Source: Verrucomicrobia bacterium LW23 (GTDB lineage Bacteria; Verrucomicrobiota; Verrucomicrobiia; Methylacidiphilales; UBA1321). From it: DNA of 64,000 bases. The stretch covers positions 248,001 through 312,000 of the forward strand of contig QAZA01000039.1 of assembly GCA_003054695.1 (NCBI GenBank). The letters run 5' to 3'. The notes beneath the pieces were generated by a model. It did not search any database. It was not told the DNA's origin and saw nothing but the letters and a program-made list of their open reading frames with translations. A program made the translations under genes and the position numbers. Below are positions 1 through 8,648 of the stretch, one piece after another. The first letter of the stretch is position 1; each line of letters opens with the position of its first letter.

Positions 1-23
1 GCGAATGGAGCGGAACGAGGGAG

Positions 24-54
24 ATTAACCACCAAGGCACAAAGGCACCAAGTT
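24..54. repeat. short-unit repeat (ACCAAGGC / ACAAAGGC words)
   Basis: The stretch reads as three near-identical 8-nt words (ACCAAGGC, ACAAAGGC, ACCAAG) preceded by ATTA. The same kind of sequence recurs near 26262 and, in opposite orientation, near 28087. No partner arm is visible here because the window begins just before it. I place it in the short-unit intergenic repeat family described in the findings; its function is unknown. Confidence 0.6.
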
Positions 55-129
55 TCGGATTGTGAGCGGCCACCGGAATTCATTGTTTTGTATAGGCATT
101 CGCGGCGCGGGGGCTTAGATTAGAGGGGT

Positions 130-3100
130 ATGGCCGAGTCGACTCCGCAGACCACTTCCCCCGCCCCCGCCGCCCCCTCCGAAACCGCCGCGCCCGCCCC
201 GGCGCCGCGCCAGTTTGTGCACCTGCACGTGCACACGGAGTACAGCCTGCTGGACGGCGCCTGCCGCACGGCGGATCTGGCAGCGAAGGCGAAGGCGCTT
301 GGCATGCCGGCCGTGACGATCAGCGACCATGGCAACATGTACGGGGCGATCGAATTCTTCAAGGAGTGCAAGTCCGCCGGGGTCAAGGCGATCATCGGAT
401 GCGAGGTGTACCTGGCGCCGGGCAGCCGGCACGACAAGAAAAGCACCTCCGCGCGCGATGCCTCCACGCACCTGCTCCTTCTCTGCAAGGACAAGGAGGG
501 CTACCACAACCTCATCAAGATCGTCAGCGATGCGCACATGTACGGCTTTCACTATAAGCCGCGCACGGACAAGGAGATGCTGCGCAAGCACAGCAAGGGC
601 CTCATCTGCACCAGCGCGTGTTTGAAGGGCGAGGTGGCGCAGGCGATCATAGCGGGGGATATCGCCGCCGCCGAGAAATCCGCCCTGGAGTTCGCGGAGA
701 TTTTCGGCAAGGACGACTTCTACATTGAGGTAGCCAACCACGGCGTTGAGCTGCAACGCACTGTCAACAAGGAGCTTATAGCGCTGGCTAAACGCCTGGA
801 TCTCAAGCTCGTGGCCACCAACGACGTGCACTACGTGGAAAAGGAGCACGCCGCCGCCCACGACGTGCTGCTGTGCATCGGCACGGGCAGCATGCTTGCC
901 GACGAAAAGCGGATGCGCTACCCCTCGCAGGAGTTCTACTTCAAGTCAGCTGACGAGATGTACGAGCTGTTTCCCGATTGCCCCGAGGCCGTGGCCAACA
1001 CGATGGAGATTTGCGACAAGTGCAATCTCAAGATTGACCTGGGCATCAACAAATACCCCGCGTACGATCCGCCCGAAGGCTTCACCCGCATGGGCTACCT
1101 GCGCCACCTGTGCTACGAGGGCATGAAGGAGCGCTACGGCGCGCGCGCCGGCGACAAGGAGCTGACCGACCGCCTGGACTACGAGCTGACGATTCTGGAG
1201 AAGACCGGCTTTATCAGCTACTTCCTCATCGTGTGGGATTTCATTAACGCCGCGCGTGAGAGGGGCATCCCCGTCGGCCCCGGCCGTGGCAGCGCGGCGG
1301 GCGCGATGATTGCCTACGTGCTGAAGATCACGGATCTCGACCCCATCCGCTACGGCTTGTTCTTCGAGCGCTTTCTGAACCCGGAGCGCGTGTCGCCGCC
1401 CGATATCGACGTCGACTTCTGCTACAACCGCCGCCCGGAGGTCATCGACTACGTGCGCCGCAAGTACGGCGAGAGCTCCGTGGCGCAGATCATCACCTTC
1501 GGCACGCTCGGCGCCAAGATGGTCGTCCGCGACGTGGGTCGCACGCTGGGCCTGAGCTACGGCGAGACGGATCGCCTGGCCAAGATGATCCCCTTCGACC
1601 CGAAGATGACCCTCGAGAAGGCGCTGAAGGAGAACCCGGAGTTTCAACGCGCCTACGAGGAGGAGGAGAATCCCAGGCAGGTCATCGACTTTGCCCTTAC
1701 GCTGGAAGGACTTACGCGCCAGACCGGCGTGCACGCGGCCGGCGTGGTTATCGCGGATGGCGACCTTACCGACCAGGTGCCGCTCGCGCGGGACGACTCG
1801 GGCGGTGTGGTAACGCAGTACGCCATGGATCCGCTGGGCGAAGTGGGCGCGCTGAAGATGGATTTCCTTGGGCTCAAGACACTTACGGTCATCCAGGACT
1901 GCCTGGACATGATCGAGAAGACGACGGGGAAGAAGATCGTCCTGCACGAGATTCCCCTGGACGACGAGGCGAGTTACGAGATGCTGTGCAAGGCGCAAAA
2001 CGTCGGCCTGTTTCAGGTGGAATCGCCCGGCATGTGCGACCTGTGCCGGCGCCTCAAGCCCAGCAACATTGAGGACATCATCGCGCTCGTGGCGCTCTAC
2101 CGCCCCGGCCCGATGGAAAACATCCCCGCGTACGGCGACCGCAAGATGGGCAAAGTGCCCATTGAGTACGACCACCCGCTGCTGGAGCCGATCCTCAAGG
2201 ATACCTACGGCGTCATGATCTACCAGGAGCAGGTGATGCAGGCCGCCTCCGTGCTGGCCGGCTACACGCTGGGCCAGGCGGATTTGCTGCGCCGCGCCAT
2301 GGGCAAGAAGAAGCTGGAGGAGATGATCAAGCAGCGCGAGATGTTTGTGAAAGGCTGCGGCGAGAAGCACGGCATCACCCCCGAGCGCGCGTCGGAGATT
2401 TTTGACGTGCTGGAAAAATTCGCCGGCTACGGCTTTAACAAAGCGCACAGCGCCTGCTATGGCTACCTGGCGTACATCACCACGTACCTCAAGGCCAACT
2501 ACCCGGTCCAGTTCATCGCGGCGTTGCTGTCCAACGAGTTGGATAACACCGACAAGATCTCCCTGTTTATTGCGGAGGCGAAGAACATGGGCATCAGCGT
2601 GCTGCCGCCCTGCATCAACAACAGCGAGGCGGCGTTTTCCGTAAACGCCGAGCACCGCAGCATCCGCTTCGGCCTCGCCGCCATCAAAAACGTGGGCGGC
2701 GCGGTGGTGGAGCAGATTGTGGCCGCGCGCAAGAAGGACGGGGGAGGGGATGGCCTGGGCAATCCGTTCAAGTCGCTCACCGATTTGTGCGTGCGCGTGG
2801 AGTCGCGCTCCATCAACCGCAAAACGCTGGAGAGCCTCATCAAGGCCGGCGCCACCGACGTGCTGGACACCAACCGCGCGCGCCTGTGCGAGGAGATCGA
2901 CGCCGCCCTCAGCGAAGCCAGCGCCGTCTCCCGCGACCGCGAATCCGGCCAGGTCTCCATGTTCGACATGTTCGGCCCCCCGCCCGAGGCCCCCGCCAAC
3001 GGCAACGGCGCTCGCAAAAAGGCGCCCCGGCAAACGCCGGACTGGCCGCTGACCGAGCGCTTGCAAAACGAGAAGGAACTGCTCGGCTTCTACGTCACCG

Positions 3101-3729
3101 GCCACCCGCTGGATAACTACCTCAAGGAAGTCACCACCCTGCAGATGTGCCGCATCGCCGACATGGCCGGCTGGGAGGGCGAGGACGACACCCGCTTTGC
3201 CGGCCTGCTCACCAAGGTGGAGCAACGCCTGACCAAGGACAAACGCCCCTGGATGCGCCTCACCTTCGAAGACACCACCGGCGGCACGGAAGTCCTCGTC
3301 TTCCCCGACGCCTACAACGCGCTGAAAGCTCCGCTCAAAGCCGGCGATGTCGTGGTAGTTCATGGCCAGATTGACCGCCGCGAAGATCCGCCCAAAATCA
3401 AGGCGAGCGAGATCCTCACCCTGGACGAAGCAAGAGAGCGCCTCTACACCCAGGTCACCCTGGAGATCCCCCTGCAAAGCTGGACCGCGGACAAATGGGT
3501 GGAGCTGCAGGACCTCCTCCTCAACTACCCCGGCGGCACAAGACTCTGCCTGCGCTGCACCAGAGGCCGCGGCCGCTCCGTAGAGCTGGAAGCCAACGAA
3601 ACCTACAACGTCGGCATCTCCCACGACATGCTCACCACCCTCCGCACCTTCCTCGGCGGCGACAACTACGAGCTGCTGGCCGGGCGCTACGTACCGGCGA
3701 AGAAGAAGCGCTTTTGGGCGAAGAATTAG
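130..3729 (+). CDS. dnaE: DNA polymerase III subunit alpha
   Basis: This is the catalytic subunit of the replicative DNA polymerase (1199 aa, normal size for DnaE1). An N-terminal PHP domain begins with HLHVHTEYSLLDG at residues 31-43 and keeps its metal-binding histidines. The palm domain has the GPGRGSAAG motif and PDIDVDF with Asp425 and Asp427; the third catalytic Asp is probably Asp578 in KMDFLGLKTL. QVSMF at 941-945 fits the internal sliding-clamp-binding motif, and an OB fold follows at about 1020-1065. About 28 Pro/Ala-rich residues precede the PHP domain, so the true start could be further in, although no better ATG lies closer. The gene stands alone; a degenerate intergenic repeat lies just after its stop. 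Confidence 0.98.
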   Translation: MAESTPQTTSPAPAAPSETAAPAPAPRQFVHLHVHTEYSLLDGACRTADLAAKAKALGMPAVTISDHGNMYGAIEFFKECKSAGVKAIIGCEVYLAPGSRHDKKSTSARDASTHLLLLCKDKEGYHNLIKIVSDAHMYGFHYKPRTDKEMLRKHSKGLICTSACLKGEVAQAIIAGDIAAAEKSALEFAEIFGKDDFYIEVANHGVELQRTVNKELIALAKRLDLKLVATNDVHYVEKEHAAAHDVLLCIGTGSMLADEKRMRYPSQEFYFKSADEMYELFPDCPEAVANTMEICDKCNLKIDLGINKYPAYDPPEGFTRMGYLRHLCYEGMKERYGARAGDKELTDRLDYELTILEKTGFISYFLIVWDFINAARERGIPVGPGRGSAAGAMIAYVLKITDLDPIRYGLFFERFLNPERVSPPDIDVDFCYNRRPEVIDYVRRKYGESSVAQIITFGTLGAKMVVRDVGRTLGLSYGETDRLAKMIPFDPKMTLEKALKENPEFQRAYEEEENPRQVIDFALTLEGLTRQTGVHAAGVVIADGDLTDQVPLARDDSGGVVTQYAMDPLGEVGALKMDFLGLKTLTVIQDCLDMIEKTTGKKIVLHEIPLDDEASYEMLCKAQNVGLFQVESPGMCDLCRRLKPSNIEDIIALVALYRPGPMENIPAYGDRKMGKVPIEYDHPLLEPILKDTYGVMIYQEQVMQAASVLAGYTLGQADLLRRAMGKKKLEEMIKQREMFVKGCGEKHGITPERASEIFDVLEKFAGYGFNKAHSACYGYLAYITTYLKANYPVQFIAALLSNELDNTDKISLFIAEAKNMGISVLPPCINNSEAAFSVNAEHRSIRFGLAAIKNVGGAVVEQIVAARKKDGGGDGLGNPFKSLTDLCVRVESRSINRKTLESLIKAGATDVLDTNRARLCEEIDAALSEASAVSRDRESGQVSMFDMFGPPPEAPANGNGARKKAPRQTPDWPLTERLQNEKELLGFYVTGHPLDNYLKEVTTLQMCRIADMAGWEGEDDTRFAGLLTKVEQRLTKDKRPWMRLTFEDTTGGTEVLVFPDAYNALKAPLKAGDVVVVHGQIDRREDPPKIKASEILTLDEARERLYTQVTLEIPLQSWTADKWVELQDLLLNYPGGTRLCLRCTRGRGRSVELEANETYNVGISHDMLTTLRTFLGGDNYELLAGRYVPAKKKRFWAKN

Positions 3730-3736
3730 AGTTACA

Positions 3737-3764
3737 GCGCCAGGGGCTGAAAGATCGCCAGGGG
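3737..3764. repeat. degenerate copy of the GGCGATCTTTCCGT repeat
   Basis: GCGCCAGGGGCTGAAAGATCGCC resembles one arm of the repeat at 60164-60270 (ACGCCAGGGACGGAAAGATC) and, in reverse complement, the one at 5150-5230. It lies immediately after the dnaE stop. The partner arm is not visible, so this looks like a decayed half element. Confidence 0.5.
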
Positions 3765-3988
3765 TTATGGATCATTGTCTCCCTCCCATTTCCCCATTCC
3801 GTGGTGGTTACGCACCCCCCCTGCCTTCGCCTTTCCCCGTAAAAAGATGAAGCGGCGCGCAGTTTGTGGCGTCTAGCGTTGTGGCGGGGGCGCGTGTGGG
3901 TGTAGACTGGGCGGAGCGAGTTCGTATCCGCTGCCAGTTAGTCCTTTTGTATCAACGCTTTACTTCGTCCATTCCATCCCCCAGCGCC

Positions 3989-5131
3989 ATGCTTCTTTCG
4001 ATCGTCGTCCCCGTGTACAAAGAGGAGAAAAATGTGCCGGAATTTCTGCGGCGCATGCGGCCGATTCTCGAGGCGATAACGCAGGACTACGAGATTATCT
4101 TTGCGCTCGATCCCTCGCCGGATCGCACCAAAGAGGTGGTGCTGGAGCATCGGGCGGCGGACGCGCGCGTCAAACTGCTCACCTTTTCCCGCCGCTTTGG
4201 GCAGCCGATGGCCACGCTGGCCGGGTTGCAGTACTCGCGCGGGCAGGCCGTTATTGTAATGGATGTGGATCTGCAGGATCCGCCCGAGCTGGTGAGCGAG
4301 ATGTACGCCAAATGGCGCGAGGGCTTTGACGTGGTGTACGCGCAGCGGCGCGATCGCAAGGGCGAGACGTGGCTGAAGATTCTGGTGGCGGCCGTGGGCT
4401 ACCGCGTCATCAATCGGCTGGCGGACGTCACCATCCCGCCCAACACGGGCGACTTTCGCCTGATGAGCCGGCGCGTGGTGGACGAGCTGAACCGGCTGAA
4501 GGAGTGCCACGGCTTTTTGCGCGGCATGGTGGCGCTGGTCGGCTTTCGGCAAACGTCGGTGATGTTTGACCGGCCCGCGCGGTTTGCGGGGCAGGGCAAC
4601 TACAACCGGTTTGTGGGCTCGCTGCGCATTGGGTTTAACGGTATTTTCTGTTTCTCCAACGCGGCCCTTACGCTCAGCACTTTGATGGGTTTTGCCATTG
4701 CGGGCTTCTCGTTTTTGCTGATGCTGGTGTACCTGACGATGAAGGTGCTGCAGTTTTTCGATATCATCCACCCCACCTTTTACTGGGGCACTCCGGCCAT
4801 CATGGTTCTCGTCTCGTTCCTTGGCGGCGTGCAGCTGATCTGCATCGGCATACTGGGCGAGTACATTGGCCGCATTTACGAGGAAGTGAAGCAGCGGCCC
4901 AAGTTTATTGTGGATCACGGCTTTGGCTTTGAGGCCGCGCCCGCCCCGGTGGCACCGCAGCGCGCGGATCTGGCCGACCCCGTGCAGCCCGCGCCCGCGC
5001 CAGGCGCGCCGCACCAGGCGGCCGGGCCGAACCAGCCCCCGGCGCCCGCGCCCGGCACCGTGGCGATTCCGCCAGGCCCGGAGGTCGCTTCGAGCCCCGC
5101 GGTGCTTCCCGTGCGTCTTGCAGACACGTAG
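3989..5131 (+). CDS. polyprenyl-phosphate glycosyltransferase, GtrB/ArnC-like (GT2)
   Basis: This family-2 glycosyltransferase (380 aa) probably moves a sugar from a nucleotide donor to undecaprenyl phosphate at the cytoplasmic membrane. It opens with LLSIVVPVYKEEKN, and the DxD metal site is Asp92/Asp94 in MDVDLQDPPEL. The stretch TGDFRLMSRRVVDELN is typical of dolichol-phosphate-mannose-synthase-like enzymes. Two membrane helices follow at about 225-250 and 268-292. The last 70 residues are a Pro/Ala tail not usual for the family. I chose the ATG directly before the catalytic domain; the frame stays open upstream from a GTG at 3866, but that extension does not look like the family. The sugar and acceptor cannot be read from the sequence. 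Confidence 0.9.
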   Translation: MLLSIVVPVYKEEKNVPEFLRRMRPILEAITQDYEIIFALDPSPDRTKEVVLEHRAADARVKLLTFSRRFGQPMATLAGLQYSRGQAVIVMDVDLQDPPELVSEMYAKWREGFDVVYAQRRDRKGETWLKILVAAVGYRVINRLADVTIPPNTGDFRLMSRRVVDELNRLKECHGFLRGMVALVGFRQTSVMFDRPARFAGQGNYNRFVGSLRIGFNGIFCFSNAALTLSTLMGFAIAGFSFLLMLVYLTMKVLQFFDIIHPTFYWGTPAIMVLVSFLGGVQLICIGILGEYIGRIYEEVKQRPKFIVDHGFGFEAAPAPVAPQRADLADPVQPAPAPGAPHQAAGPNQPPAPAPGTVAIPPGPEVASSPAVLPVRLADT

Positions 5132-5149
5132 TCTACCGATTTTCCTCTC

Positions 5150-5230
5150 CTCAGTCTTGGCGATCTTTCCGTACCTGGCGTCAAAAATCTGCTCGATGCA
5201 TCGCACGGGGAGTTTTTAACGCCAGGCGGA
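5150..5230. repeat. intergenic inverted-repeat element (GGCGATCTTTCCGT family)
   Basis: The left part, CTCAGTCTTGGCGATCTTTC and onward to about position 5181, matches the reverse complement of the element at 60164-60270 almost base for base over about 32 nt. The right part, AACGCCAGG at 5219-5227, pairs with CCTGGCGT at 5174-5181. The spacer holds the palindrome CGATGCATCG. It lies just after the glycosyltransferase stop. The words CTTGGCGAT and CTTTCCGTA give a 9-nt period. Confidence 0.7.
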
Positions 5231-5313
5231 ATTCGTCGCGATTAGTGTAATTTATGCTTAGATTTTCATGCCGGGGGATTGTATACTGGAGGGTAGGAGG
5301 TCATGGAGGCGAG

Positions 5314-6090
5314 ATGAACGATTTGCCCGGCTTTTTTTCCAGGATGCTTTCCCGCGTGCGCCACGGCGGTGTGTCCGTGGCCGGGCAGGCGAGGGAGCGG
5401 GTTTGCGCCGTGGAGCCGGTTCGCAGCGTAGGGCCGGTGCCAGGGCTGGTGCTGGAGCCGCCCATGGCGGTGCCGGGCCTGAAAGGTGAGGGAGCCGGTG
5501 TATCCGCCCCCGCCTCTGCGGGGCAGGCGCTGCTGCCGGATTGTCACGACGAGGCGCCGCTGGCTTCTGCTCATACTACTGCTTCTTCATCACCATCATC
5601 ATCATCGTCTTCTTCGAAGGCGGTGGCCGGAGGCGCCGCATGGATCGCGCCACGACTGGAGCGCAAGGTCCTCGCCTTCCCCGGCTGCGAGCGCTTTGCA
5701 GCGGCCGTGCAGTCCGCCATCTCCGAGGAGGCGCTCTCCCGCGCCCAGGCTCTGGAGGCTGCCGCCCGGCTGGGCGATGCCGGGTTTTGCGCGGGCAGGG
5801 ACGCCCTTGCGCAGCGGATTGCCGCGCCCGCCCGCAGGTCGCTGCCGGAGCGCCCTCGTGGCGCGCCGGCCGATCTGCGCCCGCTGCCCCCATACGAGGC
5901 GGCGACTGCGGAGGACCGCGCTGGGACGACGACGCTTCCCTGCACGCAGGAGCAGATTGTGGATTACATCCAGCGCCGCTGGCGGGGGGATCGCTGCATC
6001 GTCCTGCCGCCCGGCTGCGAGGGTGCGATGATGCCCGACTTTTCCGCCTCCGGGCGCCGCGGGCGGGATTCCTCCACGGACGGCGGCTGA
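5314..6090 (+). CDS. hypothetical protein with low-complexity Ser run
   Basis: I do not recognise this 258-aa protein. I chose the ATG at 5314 because GGAGG-like sequence precedes it; the frame is also open from 5254. The first 110 residues are Ala/Pro/Val-rich, with a poly-Ser stretch encoded by a CAT/CATCAT microsatellite near 5580-5615. The C-terminal part (TQEQIVDYIQRRWRGDRC) looks more like a folded segment. No signal peptide or membrane helix is apparent. The gene sits between the glycosyltransferase and the convergent 6105-9907 operon, ending 15 bp from it. Coding status is moderately supported. Confidence 0.5.
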   Translation: MNDLPGFFSRMLSRVRHGGVSVAGQARERVCAVEPVRSVGPVPGLVLEPPMAVPGLKGEGAGVSAPASAGQALLPDCHDEAPLASAHTTASSSPSSSSSSSKAVAGGAAWIAPRLERKVLAFPGCERFAAAVQSAISEEALSRAQALEAAARLGDAGFCAGRDALAQRIAAPARRSLPERPRGAPADLRPLPPYEAATAEDRAGTTTLPCTQEQIVDYIQRRWRGDRCIVLPPGCEGAMMPDFSASGRRGRDSSTDGG

Positions 6091-6104
6091 AGCTCGCGCT
6101 TCAC

Positions 6105-6383
6105 TCAGGGTGCCGGCGCCGGCGCGTTGGTGGGGCTGGGGAGCACGACGGGTTTGTTGGTGACGCGGCGGTCCAGCTCGTTGAGCCAGCTTTGAACGTG
6201 GCGGTCCCCCGGCTCGGACTTGAGCAGGAAGATGAGAAAAAGGTAGCCGCCCAGAAACAGGACGATCAGGATGACGGCGATCTTCCCCTCGATCCCGCGG
6301 CTGAAGCCCTGCTCCTTATCGTCCTGATCGCCATTGGGCGGGGGCTGGGGAGTGGACTCCGGAGTATTGCCGTTGGATGTCAT
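6105..6383 (-). CDS. small single-span membrane protein
   Basis: This 92-aa protein has a Pro/Asp-rich cytoplasmic-like N-terminus, one clear membrane helix at about residues 35-54 (VILIVLFLGGYLFLIFLL), and a short tail that ends in a Pro/Ala run. I know no family. It is the last gene of the minus-strand operon 6105-9907 and starts 55 bp after the stop of the DUF4350-like gene, so it is probably cotranscribed with it. The hydrophobic profile and operon position support a real gene. Confidence 0.7.
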   Translation of the reverse strand: MTSNGNTPESTPQPPPNGDQDDKEQGFSRGIEGKIAVILIVLFLGGYLFLIFLLKSEPGDRHVQSWLNELDRRVTNKPVVLPSPTNAPAPAP

Positions 6384-6438
6384 GTTGAAAGCGAAGAGTA
6401 CGATGGAAACGGTGAAGATAGCGGGGCAGCCCGGCCCG

Positions 6439-7734
6439 TCAAATCATCGCGTTCTTGATCGACACCAGCTCCCGGGCCATTTTCATCCAGCCGCTGGGGG
6501 GCAGGCCCTCCACGTACACGCCTTTATTGTCAAACTGCAGGGCCACGCGCTTCCAGCGGGGCAGGTGGGGGAAGGCGTCGCTCATCAGGCGGCTGATTTC
6601 GTCGTGGCTGGTGGTGGGGGGGAGGTTGAGTTTCTTCAGCACGCGCTGGTGCGTGTCGTCGTACAGGGCGCGCATCACTTCGTCGCGCAGATCCGCCCGG
6701 CGGTAGAGCTTGGCCATGCTGGAGACAAACTCCATCGTGGCGCGCATCTGCTCGCGCGGCAGCGGCATAATCAGGCCAAAGCGCACCATCTGGGACGTAA
6801 TGAAGATAAGGATGCCGACGAGGATCTGCAGGCCCGCCATGCGCAGGCCGGGCAGGTTCAGCACTTCCGTGGCCTTGTAGGTAATGCGGTAGCCGTGGTG
6901 ACCTTCCTCAAACCATATGTTGGGGGGCATGGGCCCAACGGCGGCGGTGCCGGTGACGGCGGGGAGCTCGTTGGCGGAGGTGGGCGCCACGGGGCGCAGG
7001 AGATCCAGGAAAAGCCGGAGGTTGTCCGCCGCGCCCACCAGGCCGTTATCAATCAGCGAGGGCGAGGAGACAAACGTAATAGTGCCCAGGCCCACGGCCA
7101 GACGCACCGCCACCACCTCGCCGGAGCTGGAGGTGAGCAGCAACGTCCCCTTGGGTGCCGCGGGCGGGCCGTGAAACAGCTCGCCAACCTCCAGCAACAC
7201 GGGCTGGATGACCCCCGAGTAGGTGCTGCCGGGCGGGGCAAACGCCTCCATGGTGTTGCGTTTGTCGGGCTGAAGCAGCAGGGCGCCGCGCTCAAAAATG
7301 CCCTCCTGCCGGGGCTTGTAGCCCGGGGGCACGCCGTAGCCGCTGCGGCGCAGGATGGATCGGCCGTCGTCATAGCGTGTCAGCGGGCCCAGGGCGACGA
7401 AGTGGTTGCCGGCCTTGATCCACTGGAACAGATAGTCCAGCTCGCTGGCCACAAACGGCTCGCGCTGGCCGTAGCCGCTGCGGCTAAACACCATAACGTT
7501 GCCTGTGCCGGTGTTGGGAAGCTCGCTATAAGTGGTGCGCCACCGTTCCACGGGCCAGCCCATCTCCTGCAGAGTAGTGTAGACGGCCTTGGTGCCGCGC
7601 TGCTCCGGGTTAAACGTGGAGGGCAGCCACAGGTCGCGGTCCGGGTTGCCGGGGCGGCCAAACAGAAAGCCCAGCACAGCGGCCACGCCTACCACGGCCA
7701 GCAGAGCGCGAATATAGAGGGAATCGGACTTCAT
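6439..7734 (-). CDS. DUF4350-like membrane protein
   Basis: This 431-aa protein has an N-terminal membrane helix (about residues 7-25) followed by a segment typical of DUF4350: a GTKAVYTTLQEMGWPVERW stretch and a later LFQWIKAGNHFVAL stretch. A second helix lies near residues 300-325. DUF4350 proteins are usually encoded beside DUF4129 proteins and a MoxR ATPase; the DUF4129-like gene is directly upstream here and overlaps by four bases (ATGA), so translation is probably coupled. No MoxR or DUF58 gene is present in the window. The biochemical role of the family is unknown. Confidence 0.75.
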   Translation of the reverse strand: MKSDSLYIRALLAVVGVAAVLGFLFGRPGNPDRDLWLPSTFNPEQRGTKAVYTTLQEMGWPVERWRTTYSELPNTGTGNVMVFSRSGYGQREPFVASELDYLFQWIKAGNHFVALGPLTRYDDGRSILRRSGYGVPPGYKPRQEGIFERGALLLQPDKRNTMEAFAPPGSTYSGVIQPVLLEVGELFHGPPAAPKGTLLLTSSSGEVVAVRLAVGLGTITFVSSPSLIDNGLVGAADNLRLFLDLLRPVAPTSANELPAVTGTAAVGPMPPNIWFEEGHHGYRITYKATEVLNLPGLRMAGLQILVGILIFITSQMVRFGLIMPLPREQMRATMEFVSSMAKLYRRADLRDEVMRALYDDTHQRVLKKLNLPPTTSHDEISRLMSDAFPHLPRWKRVALQFDNKGVYVEGLPPSGWMKMARELVSIKNAMI

Positions 7735-8648
7735 GAGGCGGAAGCGGAAGAGGGAGAGGACGCGGTGGCGGCGGTTGCGGAGGGCGCGGCGGAGCCGGCG
7801 TCGGCCAGGCGCATCAGCTGGGTCTCGGCTTCGTCCACGCGGTCGCGAAAGGTGGTCCAGGCGGGCTCATCCAGCCGCGCCTCGCCGTAAATATAGAGAT
7901 CGTAGGTGCGCACCAGGCTCAGCAGCAGCTCGCGCGTCGCCTCGGCGGGGTGCAGGCGCAGAATCTGGTTGGCATACTCCCAGTTCGTCTGCGTGCGGTC
8001 CGCCTTTACAATCTCTTTGGTCTCCAGCCCGGAGAGGAATTTGCGCCAGCGGAACAACATGGCGTCGCTCCACGCCCCCGAGCTGACGGCCTGGGCGATG
8101 CGCGGGTCGTAGCTCTCCGGCACCGCAAAGAATTTGGTGCCCACCTTGGCGCTGGTCATATCCAGCAACGGCATGCGCGAGCCCTTGAAGACACGCCACA
8201 CCCAGTACCCGGTGGCGACAAATACACCGACCAGAATGGCCCACATGACAAAATACGTAAAGCGGTGCAGCTGATCCGCATACGGAAAGCCGGCCAGCGT
8301 CTCCGGCAGGGATTGCAGCCAGTTGAAGAACAGGTCCTGCAGCTTCGTAAAGGTATCCTGCTCCCGTTTGCGCATAAACTCCGGGCGCGCCAGCACCGCC
8401 TCCAGGCGGGACTCCACCGCGTCCAGGTTTGTCACCAGCGGCGGGCGTGGGGCGGCCTGGGGTTTGTCCGGCTGGGGCGCGCCGGGGGTGGTCAGCGGTG
8501 TGTCCTCGGCGGTAACTGCGGATTGGCGCGCGGCGGAGTTCTCCTGCGCGGCGGCGGATGGCATGGCGACGGGGGCGGCCATCAGCAGCGCGGCGGCCAG
8601 AGCGGCCAGGGCGCGCGTCGGCATCAGGGCTGTGGAGCGGCGGCACAT
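7731..8648 (-). CDS. DUF4129-like membrane protein
   Basis: This 305-aa protein has an N-terminal signal-like segment ending near AAAQ, a long extracytoplasmic stretch, one membrane helix (about 165-188, FVMWAILVGVFVATGYWVW) and a cytoplasmic C-terminal region. The C-terminal pattern, with a conserved-looking DRTQTNWEY followed by RTYDLYIYGE, fits DUF4129, a domain often found with transglutaminase-like and MoxR operons. Its start overlaps the upstream stop by one base (TGATG), preceded by GGAGG, which indicates tight coupling. Function is not established. Confidence 0.7.
   Translation of the reverse strand: MCRRSTALMPTRALAALAAALLMAAPVAMPSAAAQENSAARQSAVTAEDTPLTTPGAPQPDKPQAAPRPPLVTNLDAVESRLEAVLARPEFMRKREQDTFTKLQDLFFNWLQSLPETLAGFPYADQLHRFTYFVMWAILVGVFVATGYWVWRVFKGSRMPLLDMTSAKVGTKFFAVPESYDPRIAQAVSSGAWSDAMLFRWRKFLSGLETKEIVKADRTQTNWEYANQILRLHPAEATRELLLSLVRTYDLYIYGEARLDEPAWTTFRDRVDEAETQLMRLADAGSAAPSATAATASSPSSASAS

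Noticed and set aside
946-3624. Long open frame (892 codons) on the minus strand inside dnaE
   Set aside because: It is antisense to a certain dnaE, rich in His/Val/Leu/Gly as expected from reverse GC-rich codons, and has no recognisable motif.
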